This document shows, piece by piece, positions 1 to 11,268 of a stretch of DNA of 64,000 nucleotides. Origin of the DNA: Theobroma cacao (Eukaryota; Streptophyta; Magnoliopsida; Malvales; Malvaceae). Position numbers and translations under genes: made by a program. Under the pieces are notes generated by a model. It made no database searches. It had not been told where the DNA came from and saw only the letters and a program-made list of their open reading frames with translations. The DNA lies in contig NC_030850.1 of assembly GCF_000208745.1 (NCBI RefSeq), positions 15,786,443 to 15,850,442 of the forward strand. The letters run 5' to 3'. Positions within the stretch are counted from its first letter, which is position 1, and every line of letters begins with the position of its first letter.

Positions 1-1233
1 CCTAGGAGATGATTTGTCCACAACAACCCATAGAACGGACTTTAGGACAGCTAGAGCTTCTCTTTCTTCAGTACCATCCACCATTAGGACAGATTTACAA
101 GGGATGGATAATTCCTCAAATATACCTCAACCAATATACAATAGACAAGAACCTAGCCCAACCAACTCACCTAAAATGTCTTTAACATATTCATCAATGA
201 CCTATCATCCAAACATAACTACAATTGGTGAAGAAAATTTTGAAATTTTTGTACTAGAAAAAGAGTTTAAAATCAATAAAGAATGGTGTAGAAAGCATTT
301 CTACTCTGAGAAAAATAAACAAAAAAGAAAAAAATTATTTAAAAACTTATAAAAATGAAAAAGATCAAATCCTACAAAAATATAACAATTTCATGGAAAA
401 TCAAAAGATTCTAATAAAATTCTTTACATGGATTGAAGAATATTACTTAAGATCAATAAACATTATAAAAAACATAGTCAAATGGCCAACAAATAGAGGA
501 GAAATTGAATCTCAACATCTTTTTTTGATAGAAGTCCAATATTCCTACAAAAATATAGGAATCAAAGTAACTCCTTTAAGGATGAGGTCTTCAGACTTAA
601 AAGAACAAGTTTTTTCAAAAGACATAAAAATGATAGTTGATTAAAACAATTATACATATCTAATTCTTCATACCATTGCAAAACAACTAGAGCATATAGA
701 AACGTTAATTGAAAATAAACCAAAATTTACCCAAACATAGCCAATAAACAAAGAAACTGTTAAGACTAAAGAAACAATTTTCAAATATTTTGAAATATCA
801 AACAAAATTTCATCAACTGCATCCAAATCAATTTTTGAGGGAAATTCGAAATATGATTGATGCCCTAGAAAGCTAAACCTCAAGAATGATAGCCTTTGAT
901 ACCCCTTTACAACAAAGCCATTCAACAAACATAATAAAACCAAAAAATAGATTTAGAAGATACAGATGCCCAACAATTTAACAAAATGATTTGAAAAGAA
1001 AAAAAAAAAACCTTATTATCCAAAGATCACGGCACCTGATTTGAACATAGAAGAAAAACCCATTTTTCAAAATAAGTAAAATACCAACATAATTTATTAA
1101 TGAAATATTGATGAAATGTTTGAATACAATATCCTCAATAACCTTCAACAAATGACAATGGTATCCAATGTTTACAAAACCCAAAATCAAATGGGTCTTA
1201 TTATATTTCATTCAATAACAAACCTTTTAGTTA
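1..1233 (+). pseudogene. Caulimovirid polyprotein, region upstream of and into the coat domain
   Basis: Two broken frames can be read. Positions 14-352 include the motif DFRTARAS and a Ser/Pro/Thr-rich linker. Positions 393-644 continue in another frame with WPTNRGEIESQH. Further frame pieces to 1,233 lead into the N-terminal part of the coat region, which resumes after the LINE at 4,374. The area corresponds to the linker between movement and coat domains in endogenous caulimovirid polyproteins; a movement-protein core is not visible, so it should lie left of the window. Multiple stops and frameshifts make it non-functional. Confidence 0.65.
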
Positions 1234-1298
1234 ACAATAAAAAACTACAAAAAAAAAAAAAATGAAAAACGCTCTCAACTTCTCCAACTTTCTCCCCC

Positions 1299-3655
1299 TT
1301 GCCCACCACCACGGGATGGCGGCCGGCGGGTCGCCGAACCTCTCCAGTTCTTCACCACCGATTGCAGTACCTCCCTACATACAACTTGAGGCTGCCCACA
1401 GCCACCTTCCCCCAAACAAGGTACTACCGCCACCCAAAAATGCTTCCCGCAACCCATAGCTTAAGGAAACCACAGCTGCCACCCAACAGTGGCTTCCCGC
1501 AATCCATCTCAGAAGGAAATCAGCAGTTGCCGTCCCCTAGGGCCTTCAAGAAATCCTTTCAGTCTGTAGCGGCAGGAGAGAGACCACCGGTGATTCCTCT
1601 AATGCGTGATCCGGGCGTCTACAAGGACAGGCCAGCCGCGACTTTCTATGAAGACGAGATCCAGATCCTGGCACGGCCATTCACTCACTCTGTTATAGGA
1701 AAGTTCAACCGGATGCCCAAAATACAAGAAATAAGGTAGGCCTTCAAAGGCATAGGGCTATTGGGTGCTTACGAGATTCGCTGGTTGGATTACAAACATG
1801 TGTTGATTCATTTGTCAAATGAGCAGGATTTCAACTGCATATGGGTCAAGCAGCAATGGTTTATTTCAAAGCAGAAAATGAGGGTATTCAAATGGTCCCC
1901 AGACTTTGAAGGGGAAAAGGAGTCGGCAATGATCTCGGTTTGGATTTCTTTCTCGAACTTAAAGGCACATTTGTATGAGAAGTCAGCTTTATTGTTGATA
2001 GCAAAGATAGTTGGGAAGCCGTTGTATGTAGATGAAGCTACGGCAAATGGGTCCCGACCAAGTGTGGCCAGAGTGTGTATTGAATATGACTGCAGGCAGC
2101 CGCTCGTGGAGGAGGTTTGGATTGTTATCCGAAACAGAGAAACGGGGGCCGTTACAGGTGGTTATTCTCAGAGAGTAGATTTTTCAAGATTATCGGATTA
2201 TTGTAATCATTGCTTTCATGTGGGGCATAAGGAATCGGAATGCTTGGTTTTGGGTAACCGGTCATCTAATAAAAAATCTAGTGAAAAAAATGCTACGGAC
2301 TCAATAAAACAGCTGAACGGGATGTTTGGTCATGTAGACCACAAAACTATAGAGGAGCGACTGAAGGGGACTGAAGGAAGGGCTACGGTCATCGGAGAAA
2401 AAAGAAAAAATCTGGGCGATGAGGTACCAGCCAAACAAAGTCAACGTTGGTAGGAGGTTGGGACACATGTGCGGCCGGTTATGGAAGGAAATAATAAGGC
2501 AGAAAAGTTTTTACTAGCTAAGGAAGCTGATCGGGATCCAGACTTGAGCCGATATGCAGTTTTGGAATCCTTGGAGGAACCCGAACAATTGAATCGAGTA
2601 AAACAGGGGCAAACAGGGGAGGAGAATAGTGTCGAGGATCGACCGCACGTTTCTCAGCATCCTTCAGGTAAGAGGCAGCCCAGATCGGACCTTTCGTTTT
2701 CTATAAAAGACGGCAAAAGTGGCGGCCAGCGGGGAGGAACAACTTCAGACGAACCTGCAGCAGCGACGCAACATACAATGCGGTCCAGAGGGCAGAAACT
2801 AGTCCACAAGTTAGTCCAGGTAAATGACAGCAATACACTGCTGGCCACAGACAGATAGCAAGAAGAAGGTGTGGGCAGCCACCGTGAAGCAGTAGATGAG
2901 GAGACGATGTGCGCAGACGACCGGGACGGTGAATAAGAGTTACCGAAGGGAGTCAGGATGGTGACAGCACGTCCAGCAAAGTCAAATCTCGGGGAGGACA
3001 TAGTGCATGTTTCCTTTCACGTGCATGGAGTGCATGCGCAAGAGAGAAATACCGAAAAAGATACAGAGTTTACCGGCCCAAACACCAAAAGAGAAAAAGA
3101 GCCTACCGAGGCAGCAGCAACAGCAGAAGCAGGCAAGATAGACGTACGTCATTCCAACGTAAATGACTAGTGGGACCTAGCAAACAGTGGCTCGAACATA
3201 AGGGAAAAGGACTTGACAGCAACCGCAGAGGAGGATGAGACTTTGGTGCCTAAACCAATGCAGGAGGGAGAGGGTAAAATTTCAAAAAATTATTTTACTA
3301 AGTAGTCAACTCAAGCAGAATTTTTATTGAAGGGGATTGACAAGCAGATGGCAGAGAAACCTTTGGCCATTGTGCCAAGGGCTACTGAAATGGACGGCTG
3401 AAGCAAAAAGGTCAAAAGTAAAAATAAAAAAAAAGTCAACAAAAGCGTGCTAACGGGATGGTAGACACTTGTCTGCATGAGGGGAGCGAACAATGCCCAG
3501 AAAATGAATTTCTTGACTATGAGCCCTTGGCCACGGTACCGGCTCCTGTTGAAGTTGATGGCTCAATGGCACCAGCAGCGGGAAGGTTAGTCACAACGAC
3601 TTTTTCACAAGGGGAAGGACAGAAAACATTAGAAAGGTCAGAACGTGGCAGTTGA
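1299..3655 (+). pseudogene. LINE ORF1: DUF4283 domain plus CCHC zinc knuckle, decayed
   Basis: One frame can be followed from 1,299 to about 3,460, with stops at 1,737 (TAG), 2,451 (TAG), 2,856 (TAG), 2,934 (TAA), 3,168 (TAG), 3,303 (TAG) and one TGA near 3,399. A further piece in another frame runs 3,458-3,655. The N-terminal 120 residues are Pro/Ser-rich. At about 1,670-2,180 the sequence fits DUF4283 (FTHSVIGKF, IGLLGAYEIRW, VWISFSNL). A CxxCxxxGHxxxxC knuckle, CNHCFHVGHKESEC, follows near 2,205. The C-terminal part is charged and low in order. In plant L1 elements ORF1 binds RNA and chaperones the transposition particle. The stops show this copy is dead. Confidence 0.8.
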
Positions 3656-4360
3656 CATGGCTGAAGGTAGTGGAGAATACAGCCCATTAGTGGGACCGGG
3701 TGCATGTCAGACAAGGAGTGCAAATTGACATATTTGGGTTTTTTCCATCAGATGCATGCTCACATGACAGAATGGAAGACAATGTTGATAATTCTCCAAA
3801 CTTGGAGTCCGCCTCAAGCAAGTGCATGCACAATAAAAAATTAAGTGATATTCCTTTTGTCCCCTCCTTTTTCGGAACAAATTACACAAAAATAGAAGTT
3901 CATCCTCGGGTACGACGTCAAAGACATTTAGACACTGAAAGTTTCAATTGACAAAATATTCAATTTAGTTTCAGATAAAGTCGTAGACATGAGAGAAAAT
4001 GATGAGGCCTCGGATAAAGATGTCGTATCGGTGAACTTTGCAGCTAGTTGGGAACGCGAGAGGTATTTCTAGCACTCTAATCTAGAGAAGAATCAAGAAA
4101 TTGCAGGTGTTGTAAAAATAAAAATTTTAGTCGTTTTATTATCTCAATGTAATAGTAGGGAATATCTGTTTTACATTAGCATCAAAAGTTATGCACGTAA
4201 AATAAATTTCCTTACTCTAGGCGTATCTCTGAAATTTTCTTATGTTCATGTAACATAGAGGCACGAATTAGATCCCCTCTTTTGCACTTTTTATTTCGTA
4301 TTTAATAAATTTAATAGGGTAGCTTGGCCTTGTGTGATTTTCCAGCTTTTTTAAAAAAAA
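3656..4360 (+). other. LINE 3' region without ORF2
   Basis: Short frame remnants of the ORF1 tail (3,700-3,951 and 3,957-4,070) are followed by AT-rich sequence with no recognisable endonuclease or polymerase motif and an A-run at the end. Around 4,112-4,130 a short stretch reading KIKILV resembles the usual start of plant L1 ORF2 (MKILxWN), which might mark where ORF2 was deleted. That resemblance is weak. Confidence 0.5.
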
Positions 4361-4373
4361 AACCTTTTAGTTA

Positions 4374-5377
4374 TCGATGTCACTAGACAACATAAAGGAT
4401 GGTGGGATAATTATCTTACCACAAAACAGCAAGAAGAAATATTAAAAGCTAAAAAAAAAAGGATGATGAAGGAAATAACATCCTCGATGAACAAAGAAGA
4501 GAAATCCAAGATGTTGTTGCAACATTTGTATTTCCAATCTTGAAACACTTTCTAGGAGACCTTTCCAATCTTAAAGATAGAAACTCAGAATTATTGTCAA
4601 ATTTAAAATGCAAAAGATTAATAGATTTTAAATGGTACATTGACATATTTATGACAAGAGTAATGCAAAGATCTGATAATCAACAACCTTTCTGAAAACA
4701 AAAATTCTTAGTAGGATTTCATACACTATTAGGAGAAAAAGTTAGAAAACAGATAAGGGAAACTTATAAAGGAATAATCCCTTATGAATAATATCTTACA
4801 TGTGGCGAACTTATAAGTTTCACCCAAAAAGAAGGGTTAAAAATTTGCCATGATTTAAAACTTCAAAAATAATTAAAAAAGGAGAGATATCTATGTAGAA
4901 AAGAATTAGGGTCATTTTGTCAACAATTTGATATCAACCATGAACCTTCTTCTTTTAAAACTTGTTGTCCTGCAAAACCAAAACAAATGAAATATAAAAA
5001 ATTACTCTAGATTATTACAAAAAACCAAAATACAAGAGGTATAGAAGAGAGAAACAAAAGCGTGAAGAAGAAAATAGAATAGACAAAACAATAAAATGTT
5101 TCAGATGTGGAAAATTTGGTCACATTTCAAAATTTTACAAAAGAAGAAGAAAATCAATGAACTTCACCTAGATGGAGAAATTGAACAAAAAATTAATGAA
5201 ATTTTACTAGAATCAACAACATCAGACTATGAGACGTATGAAAACATAGAATCTTTAAGTGAGTTCCAAATAGATGAAATACAAACTACATCTCAATCTT
5301 CAATAGATGGTGAAAAACAAATTAATGTCTTAACCAAAGACCAAGAACTCATGATTGACATTATTGATAAAATTTAG
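4374..5377 (+). pseudogene. Caulimovirid coat-protein region with nucleic-acid-binding knuckle
   Basis: The frame resumes directly after the LINE with KGWWDNYL, then a stretch around 4,540-4,790 typical of caulimovirid coat domains (NLKCKRLIDFKWY, LGEKVRKQIRETYKG). At 5,097 a knuckle begins, CFRCGKFGH, but its fourth ligand is Tyr (FY) where Cys is expected. It is followed by an acidic segment in 5,150-5,377 (SDYETYENIES). In the virus this domain forms the capsid and binds the genome. Several in-frame stops and frame changes interrupt it. Confidence 0.75.
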
Positions 5378-5380
5378 GAC

Positions 5381-5765
5381 TCAACATTGAAAAGGGAATA
5401 TTTGAGAAATTAAAAATTTCAATGAAAGAGAAAACAAAAAACCCATAATCACAAATCAAGAACACATGTATAATATAAAGGATATTATATTTGACAAATA
5501 TAAATCCTCTAAACCAAAACAAATCGTAAATGCAGAATTATAATAAAAAATTTAGAAAACAAAAATGGAAATTTCCAAGCTTAGGAGTGACCAAAGTGAA
5601 ATTAAAAACCAAATAGAATTCTTACAAAATTCAAAAATTTCAATTGAAAATCCTTCTTCAGATATAGAAATAAAGCCAAAAGAATCACAAGAATATATGA
5701 TTGTTCTTATAGAAGTATAAATACAAAGATACTTGATTAAAATACACCTTTTAATCAACAATAAT
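5381..5765 (+). pseudogene. Caulimovirid linker between coat and protease
   Basis: This stretch lies between the coat remnant and the protease in the same strand order. It reads as Lys/Asn/Ser-rich short pieces in several frames with many stops. No domain is recognisable. It is most likely the decayed linker of the polyprotein. Confidence 0.45.
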
Positions 5766-5769
5766 TTCA

Positions 5770-6154
5770 ACTAGAAACGATAGCACTATTTAATACTGGT
5801 GTAGACCAAAATTTTATTAGAGAAGGGATGATTCTAGCAAAATATTATGACAAAACATTAGAAGGCCTTAAAATTGTTGCTGGTGGTAAGCTCAAAGTTA
5901 CGTATAAAATTCCTAATGTAGAAATCTGCAATAATAGAATCAAATTCAAAACACCTTTTCTAATGATAAGAAATATAATGCAAGATGTCATATTAGGCAC
6001 ACTATTCATATCTTTACTTAAACCATATAAAGTTACAAATCAAGCAATTACTACTAAAATATTAAAAACCAAAGTAATTTTTCATTTCATAGAAAACCAA
6101 AATAAGAAATCTCAACTTACTAAAATCTTTATCTATCCATATGAGTCAAATTAA
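5770..6154 (+). pseudogene. Caulimovirid aspartic protease (retropepsin-like), active site altered
   Basis: The motif region reads ALFNTGVDQNFI at about 5,785, where retropepsins have D-T/S-G: the catalytic Asp position is Asn, a single G-to-A change in the codon. Downstream ILGTLFI near 5,993 matches the second conserved hydrophobic-Gly motif of the family. The protease would cleave the viral polyprotein. Loss of the catalytic residue together with a frame that ends at 6,154 indicates a non-functional relic. Confidence 0.75.
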
Positions 6155-6229
6155 TTCTCTAATTAATCATAAACAAAAATAAATTACTTATTTAAAAGAA
6201 AAAATCTCTTTTAAAAGGATAAATGAACA

Positions 6230-7060
6230 ATCAGGTGTTAAATTTGTTCAACAAAAAGTCAGACAAATCAAAAAAGAAATTGAAAATACAATTTGTTTTG
6301 ATACTTTTAATGCTTTTTGAGATAAAACAAGACATGAAATAGATTTACCCGATGAAAAGGATTTTGATGAAAAACAACTTGTTACTAAAGCAAGACCAAT
6401 TTAGATGAACAAAGAAATTGAAGAATTCTGTAAGAAAGAATTACAGGATCTTCTCGAAAAGAAACTCATAAGAAAAAGCAACTCACTTTGGAGCTGTTCT
6501 ACTTTCTATGTTATAAAAAATGTAGAACTAGAAAGAGGAACACCAAGATTAGTAATAAATTACAAACAGTTAAACAAGGCATTAAAATGGATCAGATATC
6601 CAATCCTAGAGAAAAAAGATTTACTACAAAAATTATGTAATGCAAATATTTTCTCAAAATTTGACATGAAATCAAGGTTTTAGCAAATCCAAATCAAAGA
6701 AAATGAAAGGTATAAAATAACATTTACTGTCATTTTTGACCAATATGAATGGAATGTCATGCCATTTGGATTAAAAAATGCACAATTAGAGCTCCAAAGG
6801 ATAATGAATGAAATATTTAGTCCATACTCCCAATTTACCATTATTTTCATAAATGATGTCTTAGTATATTCTGAGAATTTAGAAAAACACTTTAAACATC
6901 TCAAGACTTTTATCAAAATAATCAAAAAAAATGGATTGGTAGTCTCCAAATTCAAAATTAACTTGTTCCAAACCAAAGTAAGATTTTTAGGTTATTATGT
7001 AACCCAAGGAACCATTACGTCAATAAAATAATCCATAAATTTTGCAAAAAAATTTCCTGA
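6230..7060 (+). pseudogene. Caulimovirid reverse transcriptase, catalytic box altered
   Basis: Two pieces in different frames, 6,405-6,683 and 6,759-7,031, give characteristic motifs: LIRKSNSLWSC, PRLVINYKQLNKAL, FSKFDMKS, MPFGLKNA and, at the active site, FINDVLVYS where Y-x-D-D is expected. One of the two catalytic aspartates is thus Asn. The order and the NYKQLNKAL version of the motif are those of caulimovirids and not Gypsy elements. A stop follows FDMKSRF and another ends the second piece. Confidence 0.85.
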
Positions 7061-7099
7061 CCAAATTCTAGACAAAACCCAACTCCAAAGATTCTTAAG

Positions 7100-7690
7100 A
7101 AGTCTCAATTATGTCATTAATTTCTATTCAGACCTTAACAAAATCTATAAACCTTTACATGATAGGTTCAACAAGAATCCTACGCCTCGGGTATTATTGC
7201 ACATATTGATCTTGTCAAGCAAATAAAATCACATATTAAAGAATTCCCTTGTTTACATCTAGTTGACCCAAGAACCCTAAAAATAGTAGAAATAGATACC
7301 TTAGACATAAGATATGTGGGTATTCTCAAGCAAGTTCAAAATCATAAGGAACAAGTAGTTCAATTCACCTTAAAACATTGGACGCATACCCAGCAAAATT
7401 ATAGCACTATCAAAAAAGATATTTTATCAATTGTTTTATGCATTTCAAAATTTCAAAGTAATTTCCTCAATCAAAAATTTCTTTTATAGATTGATTGCAA
7501 TTGGCAAAAGAAGCTTTACAAAAAGATGTCTAAAATATTGCTTCGAAATAGATTTTTGCCATATGGCAAACAATTTTAATTATATTTGACTTTGATATTG
7601 AATATATCAAAGGGTAATCAAATTTTTTACCTGATTTTCTTACCAGAGAATTTTTACAGGAAAAAACTTGCTACAAAAATTGAGTGATCA
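7100..7690 (+). pseudogene. Caulimovirid RNase H domain
   Basis: Frame pieces at about 7,285-7,420 read VEIDTLDIRYVGILKQ and QQNYSTIKKDILSIVLCISK, matching the RNase H that follows the reverse transcriptase in pararetroviruses (first catalytic Asp in EIDTLD). The tail near 7,615-7,660 (LPENF in a shifted frame) corresponds to the end of the domain. RNase H removes the RNA template during minus-strand synthesis. The reading frame is broken repeatedly. Confidence 0.7.
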
Positions 7691-8960
7691 AAAAGAAAAA
7701 AAAGAGAAAAAAAAGGAATCCATTTCCCAAAATCTTTCCCAAAAACCAATCAAATCATGGTACGAAATTTGTATTCAAAAAACTAAACAAAAGGGAGAAA
7801 GCTTATAAAAAATACCTAAAACTTATTAAAATGCCCAAGATCCAAATAAGCTTGACTCACAAATCAAAAAATAGATTGAGACTTTTACCCAATCCCCAAA
7901 AGTAGCTTTGGCACTTGCCACTCAAATCAAAGAGGATGTTTCTTTTAAACAAATTGTTGTTGATGTATTAGAATCCTCAAAAGGAAAAGAGGTTATTTGC
8001 ACAAGCCTAAACCTCTCTAAACTATTTTCGTAACATCACAAACAATGTCCTTTTTCCATAAGAGTTCTACTCAATATTTTCACGAAAAGTCCTTCCAAAA
8101 AGTCTTACTAATTAAGGAAGGATTTTATAAAAAATCTCCTAATGTTGCAATTCGAAAAGCCTTCCAAATATGGCATTACAAACCATGGGATCTTCAGAAA
8201 CCCCAACAGTATTATGAAAACATTCTCATCTAAATAGAGTCTGTATAGTTTAAACACTATGCAAAAAAAGGTGACTTCGAATTCATTGCTCACTCGACAG
8301 CCCCAATTTTGAAAGTATTAAGGCCCATAGATTGTGGAGAAAACCCAAACTTACATAAAAAATTTCCTACCAAATTTACAATGAGAACAGGCCAACACAT
8401 GTTTTTCAATTGTTGAGACTATTAGCAAGCCTGATTCAATACCTTCATTTTTAATAATAAACATACCAGACATTCTTGGCTAGTATTTTTCAAATATGGA
8501 AACCAATATAAATTACCATTATGGTTTACCCGCTGGTGAAATTGGTATGGGCCATTAAGAGAGATCCTTCCTCCCAAAAGTGCCAAAATTTTTTCATGAA
8601 CCAAATCAGGACAAATTACATGTCTTTATCCACTTTTTCTCAAAATTAACCATTTGATGGATAGCTTCATGGGATTATACATATGATGTTGATCACCAAA
8701 ATGATGCCCCCACAACAATCCGAACTTTCAAGACCAAGTGGTGGGACAAACTTGATAATAGAAAATATGATGAACAATATTTTAATAACTGGTTTAACAA
8801 GAACACAACATTATGCAAGACGGCTACCTCAGATCAAGAAGTTGCAAGATTTTTACAAGCAGAATCAAATGCAAGTGCACTACTTGCCCAAGCAAAAAAG
8901 AAACAAGAATACAAGAAAATAATGACAGAAATGATTCAGTCCATCAACTTTGACGAAGAA
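7684..8960 (+). pseudogene. Downstream caulimovirid ORF of unknown function
   Basis: Pieces at 7,684-7,905, 8,045-8,233 and 8,683-8,922 on the + strand belong to one decayed ORF. Its start is Lys-rich; the middle part contains NVAIRKAFQIWHYKPWD and a Trp-rich stretch around 8,500-8,560; the C-terminal part is Gln/Lys-rich and ends in an acidic tail near 8,950. I recall comparable sequence in plant-genome proteins labelled only 'polyprotein'. Its function is not known to me. It sits where the second ORF of some endogenous caulimovirids lies. Confidence 0.5.
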
Positions 8961-9500
8961 GATGAATAATAACATGAGACTTCTGACTCATCCATCAAAA
9001 CTGTTGACTTGGACCAAGATGAAGACTACATGCTACTAAGAAAGAGTAAGAAGTTAAAAAAAAAGTTTGGAAAAGCCTACAAAAACATCTTTTTACACCA
9101 AGAAAAAACATTCTGAAGAATACAAAAGCATATCAGAAGCAACCAAGACCACTAAGGCTGCAAAAAGTATCAGTGGCCTAAATTTCAAAAATAAAAGACA
9201 TCTTTGAAGCCTACAGAGAAGGCATCTTTAAAGCTTGCAAAGCATTTCCAAATTTTCAAAATATCTCTGACATTGCAAATAAAAGACAAAAGCATCTCTG
9301 AAGAGCAAAAGAGACAAAAGCATCCTTAAAATTTGCAGGGCATCTTCAAATTTTCAAAAGGCACTTTTGAAGCTGTAGGGCATCTTCAACAAATTTCAAA
9401 AAGAAAAAGAAAATTTCAACATTTCATTCAATCCTTGTAAAATTTTTAGAAAGATAAACATTTGTAAAATGTTTAAATGAACAAAGAAATTAAAGCAAAC
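8961..9500 (+). other. Viral leader region with imperfect GCATCTTTGAAGC-like repeats
   Basis: No coding signal. Between about 9,120 and 9,400 there are several imperfect copies of a short motif of the type GCATCTTTGAAGC with intervening CAAATTTTCAAAA stretches. They precede the TATA-like boxes, so they may be enhancer-like repeats of the viral promoter. That role is inference from position. Confidence 0.4.
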
Positions 9501-9590
9501 TAGAATTGCTCCCATTGTATTCTATAAAAGGCTTCCATTGTATTTTGAGGGGGCAAAGCCAGAATTGCTTTTATAAAAGCTTCTCTAGAA
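9501..9590 (+). promoter_or_regulatory. Duplicated TATA box, candidate pregenomic RNA promoter
   Basis: TATAAAAG occurs at 9,523-9,530 and again at 9,572-9,579, each preceded by AGAATTGCT within a partly duplicated block of about 50 bp. The location after the last viral ORF is where the promoter of the genome-length transcript is expected in caulimovirids. Confidence 0.45.
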
Positions 9591-9760
9591 TAACTTTTCC
9601 TGGAATGAAAATTTTGGACCTTTTTCTTTAAGTATTCTTTAAATTTTAATTTTCTTTATTGTGAAACAAACTTGTATCCAGTGTTCCTATTGCACCACTT
9701 TTAGTCAAACTTTATTAATCTCTATTAGCCAGCTATTTGGCAATCCTACGGGTGATCTGG

Positions 9761-9818
9761 TATATATATACATATACATATGTATATGTACATATACATA
9801 TGTATATGTATATATCAC
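9761..9818. repeat. TA/TATG/CATA microsatellite, self-complementary
   Basis: A run of alternating TA, CATATA and TGTATA units that can pair with itself. It directly follows CTGGTAT at about 9,757, where the viral tRNA-primer site might be expected to begin, so the expansion may have destroyed that site. Confidence 0.6.
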
Positions 9819-10995
9819 ACTGACAAAGAGCAACATGATTTTGCAAGCTTTCACCCCCACCTTACCCTACTCCCACCCCAACTTGTAATATATATGCAAA
9901 AATGATTCCTGAGGCTTTGATTTTGTCCAAAATTCTTGTAGCAAATGACATTTATTGTTTGATAATATACAATTTAGAAAAAATTCAACCATAGCCACTT
10001 TGCACTTAATCACAAGATGGAAGATTGAGCATGTTTTATTGTGTCAATACTTATGATTGAGAATGTTGTTTGTATAGCATAGATTAGAAACAAAAATGAA
10101 AATGCTTGTTTGCTAAATTATGTTATTTTCAGACAATTTTAGGAATATTGACTTTAAGGGAAAAAATGGATACAAATCCACACTTGTAAGCACAAATTTG
10201 AGAGTCTAAAATTTAAAACTTCAAATGACAAATTCATGGTTAAAGATCCATATGAATGACATACAAAATGTAGTAAAATGCACATATGTTGTTAAAAGTT
10301 CAAAGGAGAAGAAAGCAACGTAAGGTACCATTTGGTTGATGTTTTTACTAGCTTTTTGTTTCAAGAAGCAAAAAACAAAAATTGTTTATCTTCTCTTATA
10401 GTTCTCAATAAAATTTAGGCAATCTGATGGATGTATATAGTTTTGGATACTTAATGTCTGCTAACATTTTACTTGCTGATGATTAATTTTCATTTGTCTC
10501 TACTTTATTCAAATGCTAAATCAATGGATGGATAGCCTGAACTTTTTTGTGACAGTCAACATGGTAATTCTAATGCTTCAAAGGAAATATTTCCTCTTAA
10601 ATTATTAATGTATTCTAACAAGTTATTTGTTTGCCATGATTTTATCGTACTTATTACTATGTCATTATAATCTATCTATTTGTACTATATATTAAAGTGG
10701 ACATCAAATGGGTTCAATTATGTGACAGGTGGCATTCCAATAGTTAGATATGTGGCAACTTTAATTTGGGCATGATTTTGGCACATAACCTTTATTTTGT
10801 AGAAATTAGTATTATATCTATATATGTGGGGATGGCAATGGCTACTTTGTTACAAGGTACTGCCGGTACTTGATTTGATTATAGAGGGTTAAGGTATCCT
10901 ATAATTGCGTATGGGACTGTACAGGTAGTAAGTTCACTATCCATATCAAGTTCGGGTACCACGTGTTTGGTACTTAGTACTTAAACCTGATTATG
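9819..10995. other. AT-rich non-coding DNA
   Basis: No gene found on either strand. A segment at 10,820-10,990 with several GGTAC/GGTACC words resembles one at 15,640-15,690 (GGATACGGGTACAAA), which might be two ends of one old element broken by the repeats between them. The evidence is thin. Confidence 0.5.
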
Positions 10996-11268
10996 TTTTT
11001 TTTTTAATTTCATGTAATTAAAGATAAACCCATATTGTTAATTAAATTAATTCATGAAACTATGATTATTAATTAACTTGTAATGTCTTTTTAATATATA
11101 TACTCTATATATTATGTTAATTTATAAGGAATATAATTACTATTATATATATACTTTAAATATAAATATATTTACTTTCTATTTTGGGTTAACATTACAA
11201 AAATTATATTTTATAAAATTAGTTATTATAATATATGTACATTTGTTTATATAAACTTATAATATATA

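Larger units (their letters stand above)
1234..4360 (+). mobile_element. L1-type LINE carrying ORF1 only (half-LINE), inserted in the virus copy
   Basis: The element is bounded by a direct repeat, AACCTTTTAGTTA, at 1,221-1,233 and 4,361-4,373, typical of target-primed reverse transcription. A short A-run (4,353-4,360) precedes the right copy, so the sense strand is +. It is visibly less AT-rich than the viral sequence around it. It contains a long ORF1 with a DUF4283-like domain and a zinc knuckle, then about 400 bp of AT-rich 3' sequence. No endonuclease or reverse transcriptase ORF2 is found in the 3.1 kb. Ordinary 5' truncation would remove ORF1 first, so the missing part must have been lost internally or in the source element. 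Confidence 0.85.
1..9760 (+). mobile_element. Endogenous caulimovirid (pararetrovirus) copy, decayed, split by a LINE
   Basis: Plant pararetroviruses replicate through reverse transcription, and copies become trapped in host chromosomes. In order on the + strand the window shows a coat-protein region with a CCHC knuckle near 5,097, an aspartic protease near 5,780, a reverse transcriptase at 6,230-7,060, RNase H at 7,250-7,650, a further ORF to about 8,960, then a leader with TATA-like boxes. No integrase is visible, which fits a caulimovirid and not an LTR retrotransposon. All frames are broken by stops and frameshifts. The protease and polymerase active-site aspartates are changed, so this copy looks incapable of replication. 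The layout resembles the endogenous florendovirus/petuvirus group, but the genus is an inference. The 5' end lies outside the window. Confidence 0.85.

Noticed and set aside
9661..9888. 75-codon + strand ORF
   Set aside because: It is built on the TA/CATA microsatellite and has no domain.
10325..10390. Possible MITE left end (GGTACCATTTGGTTGATG)
   Set aside because: No matching inverted end found nearby.
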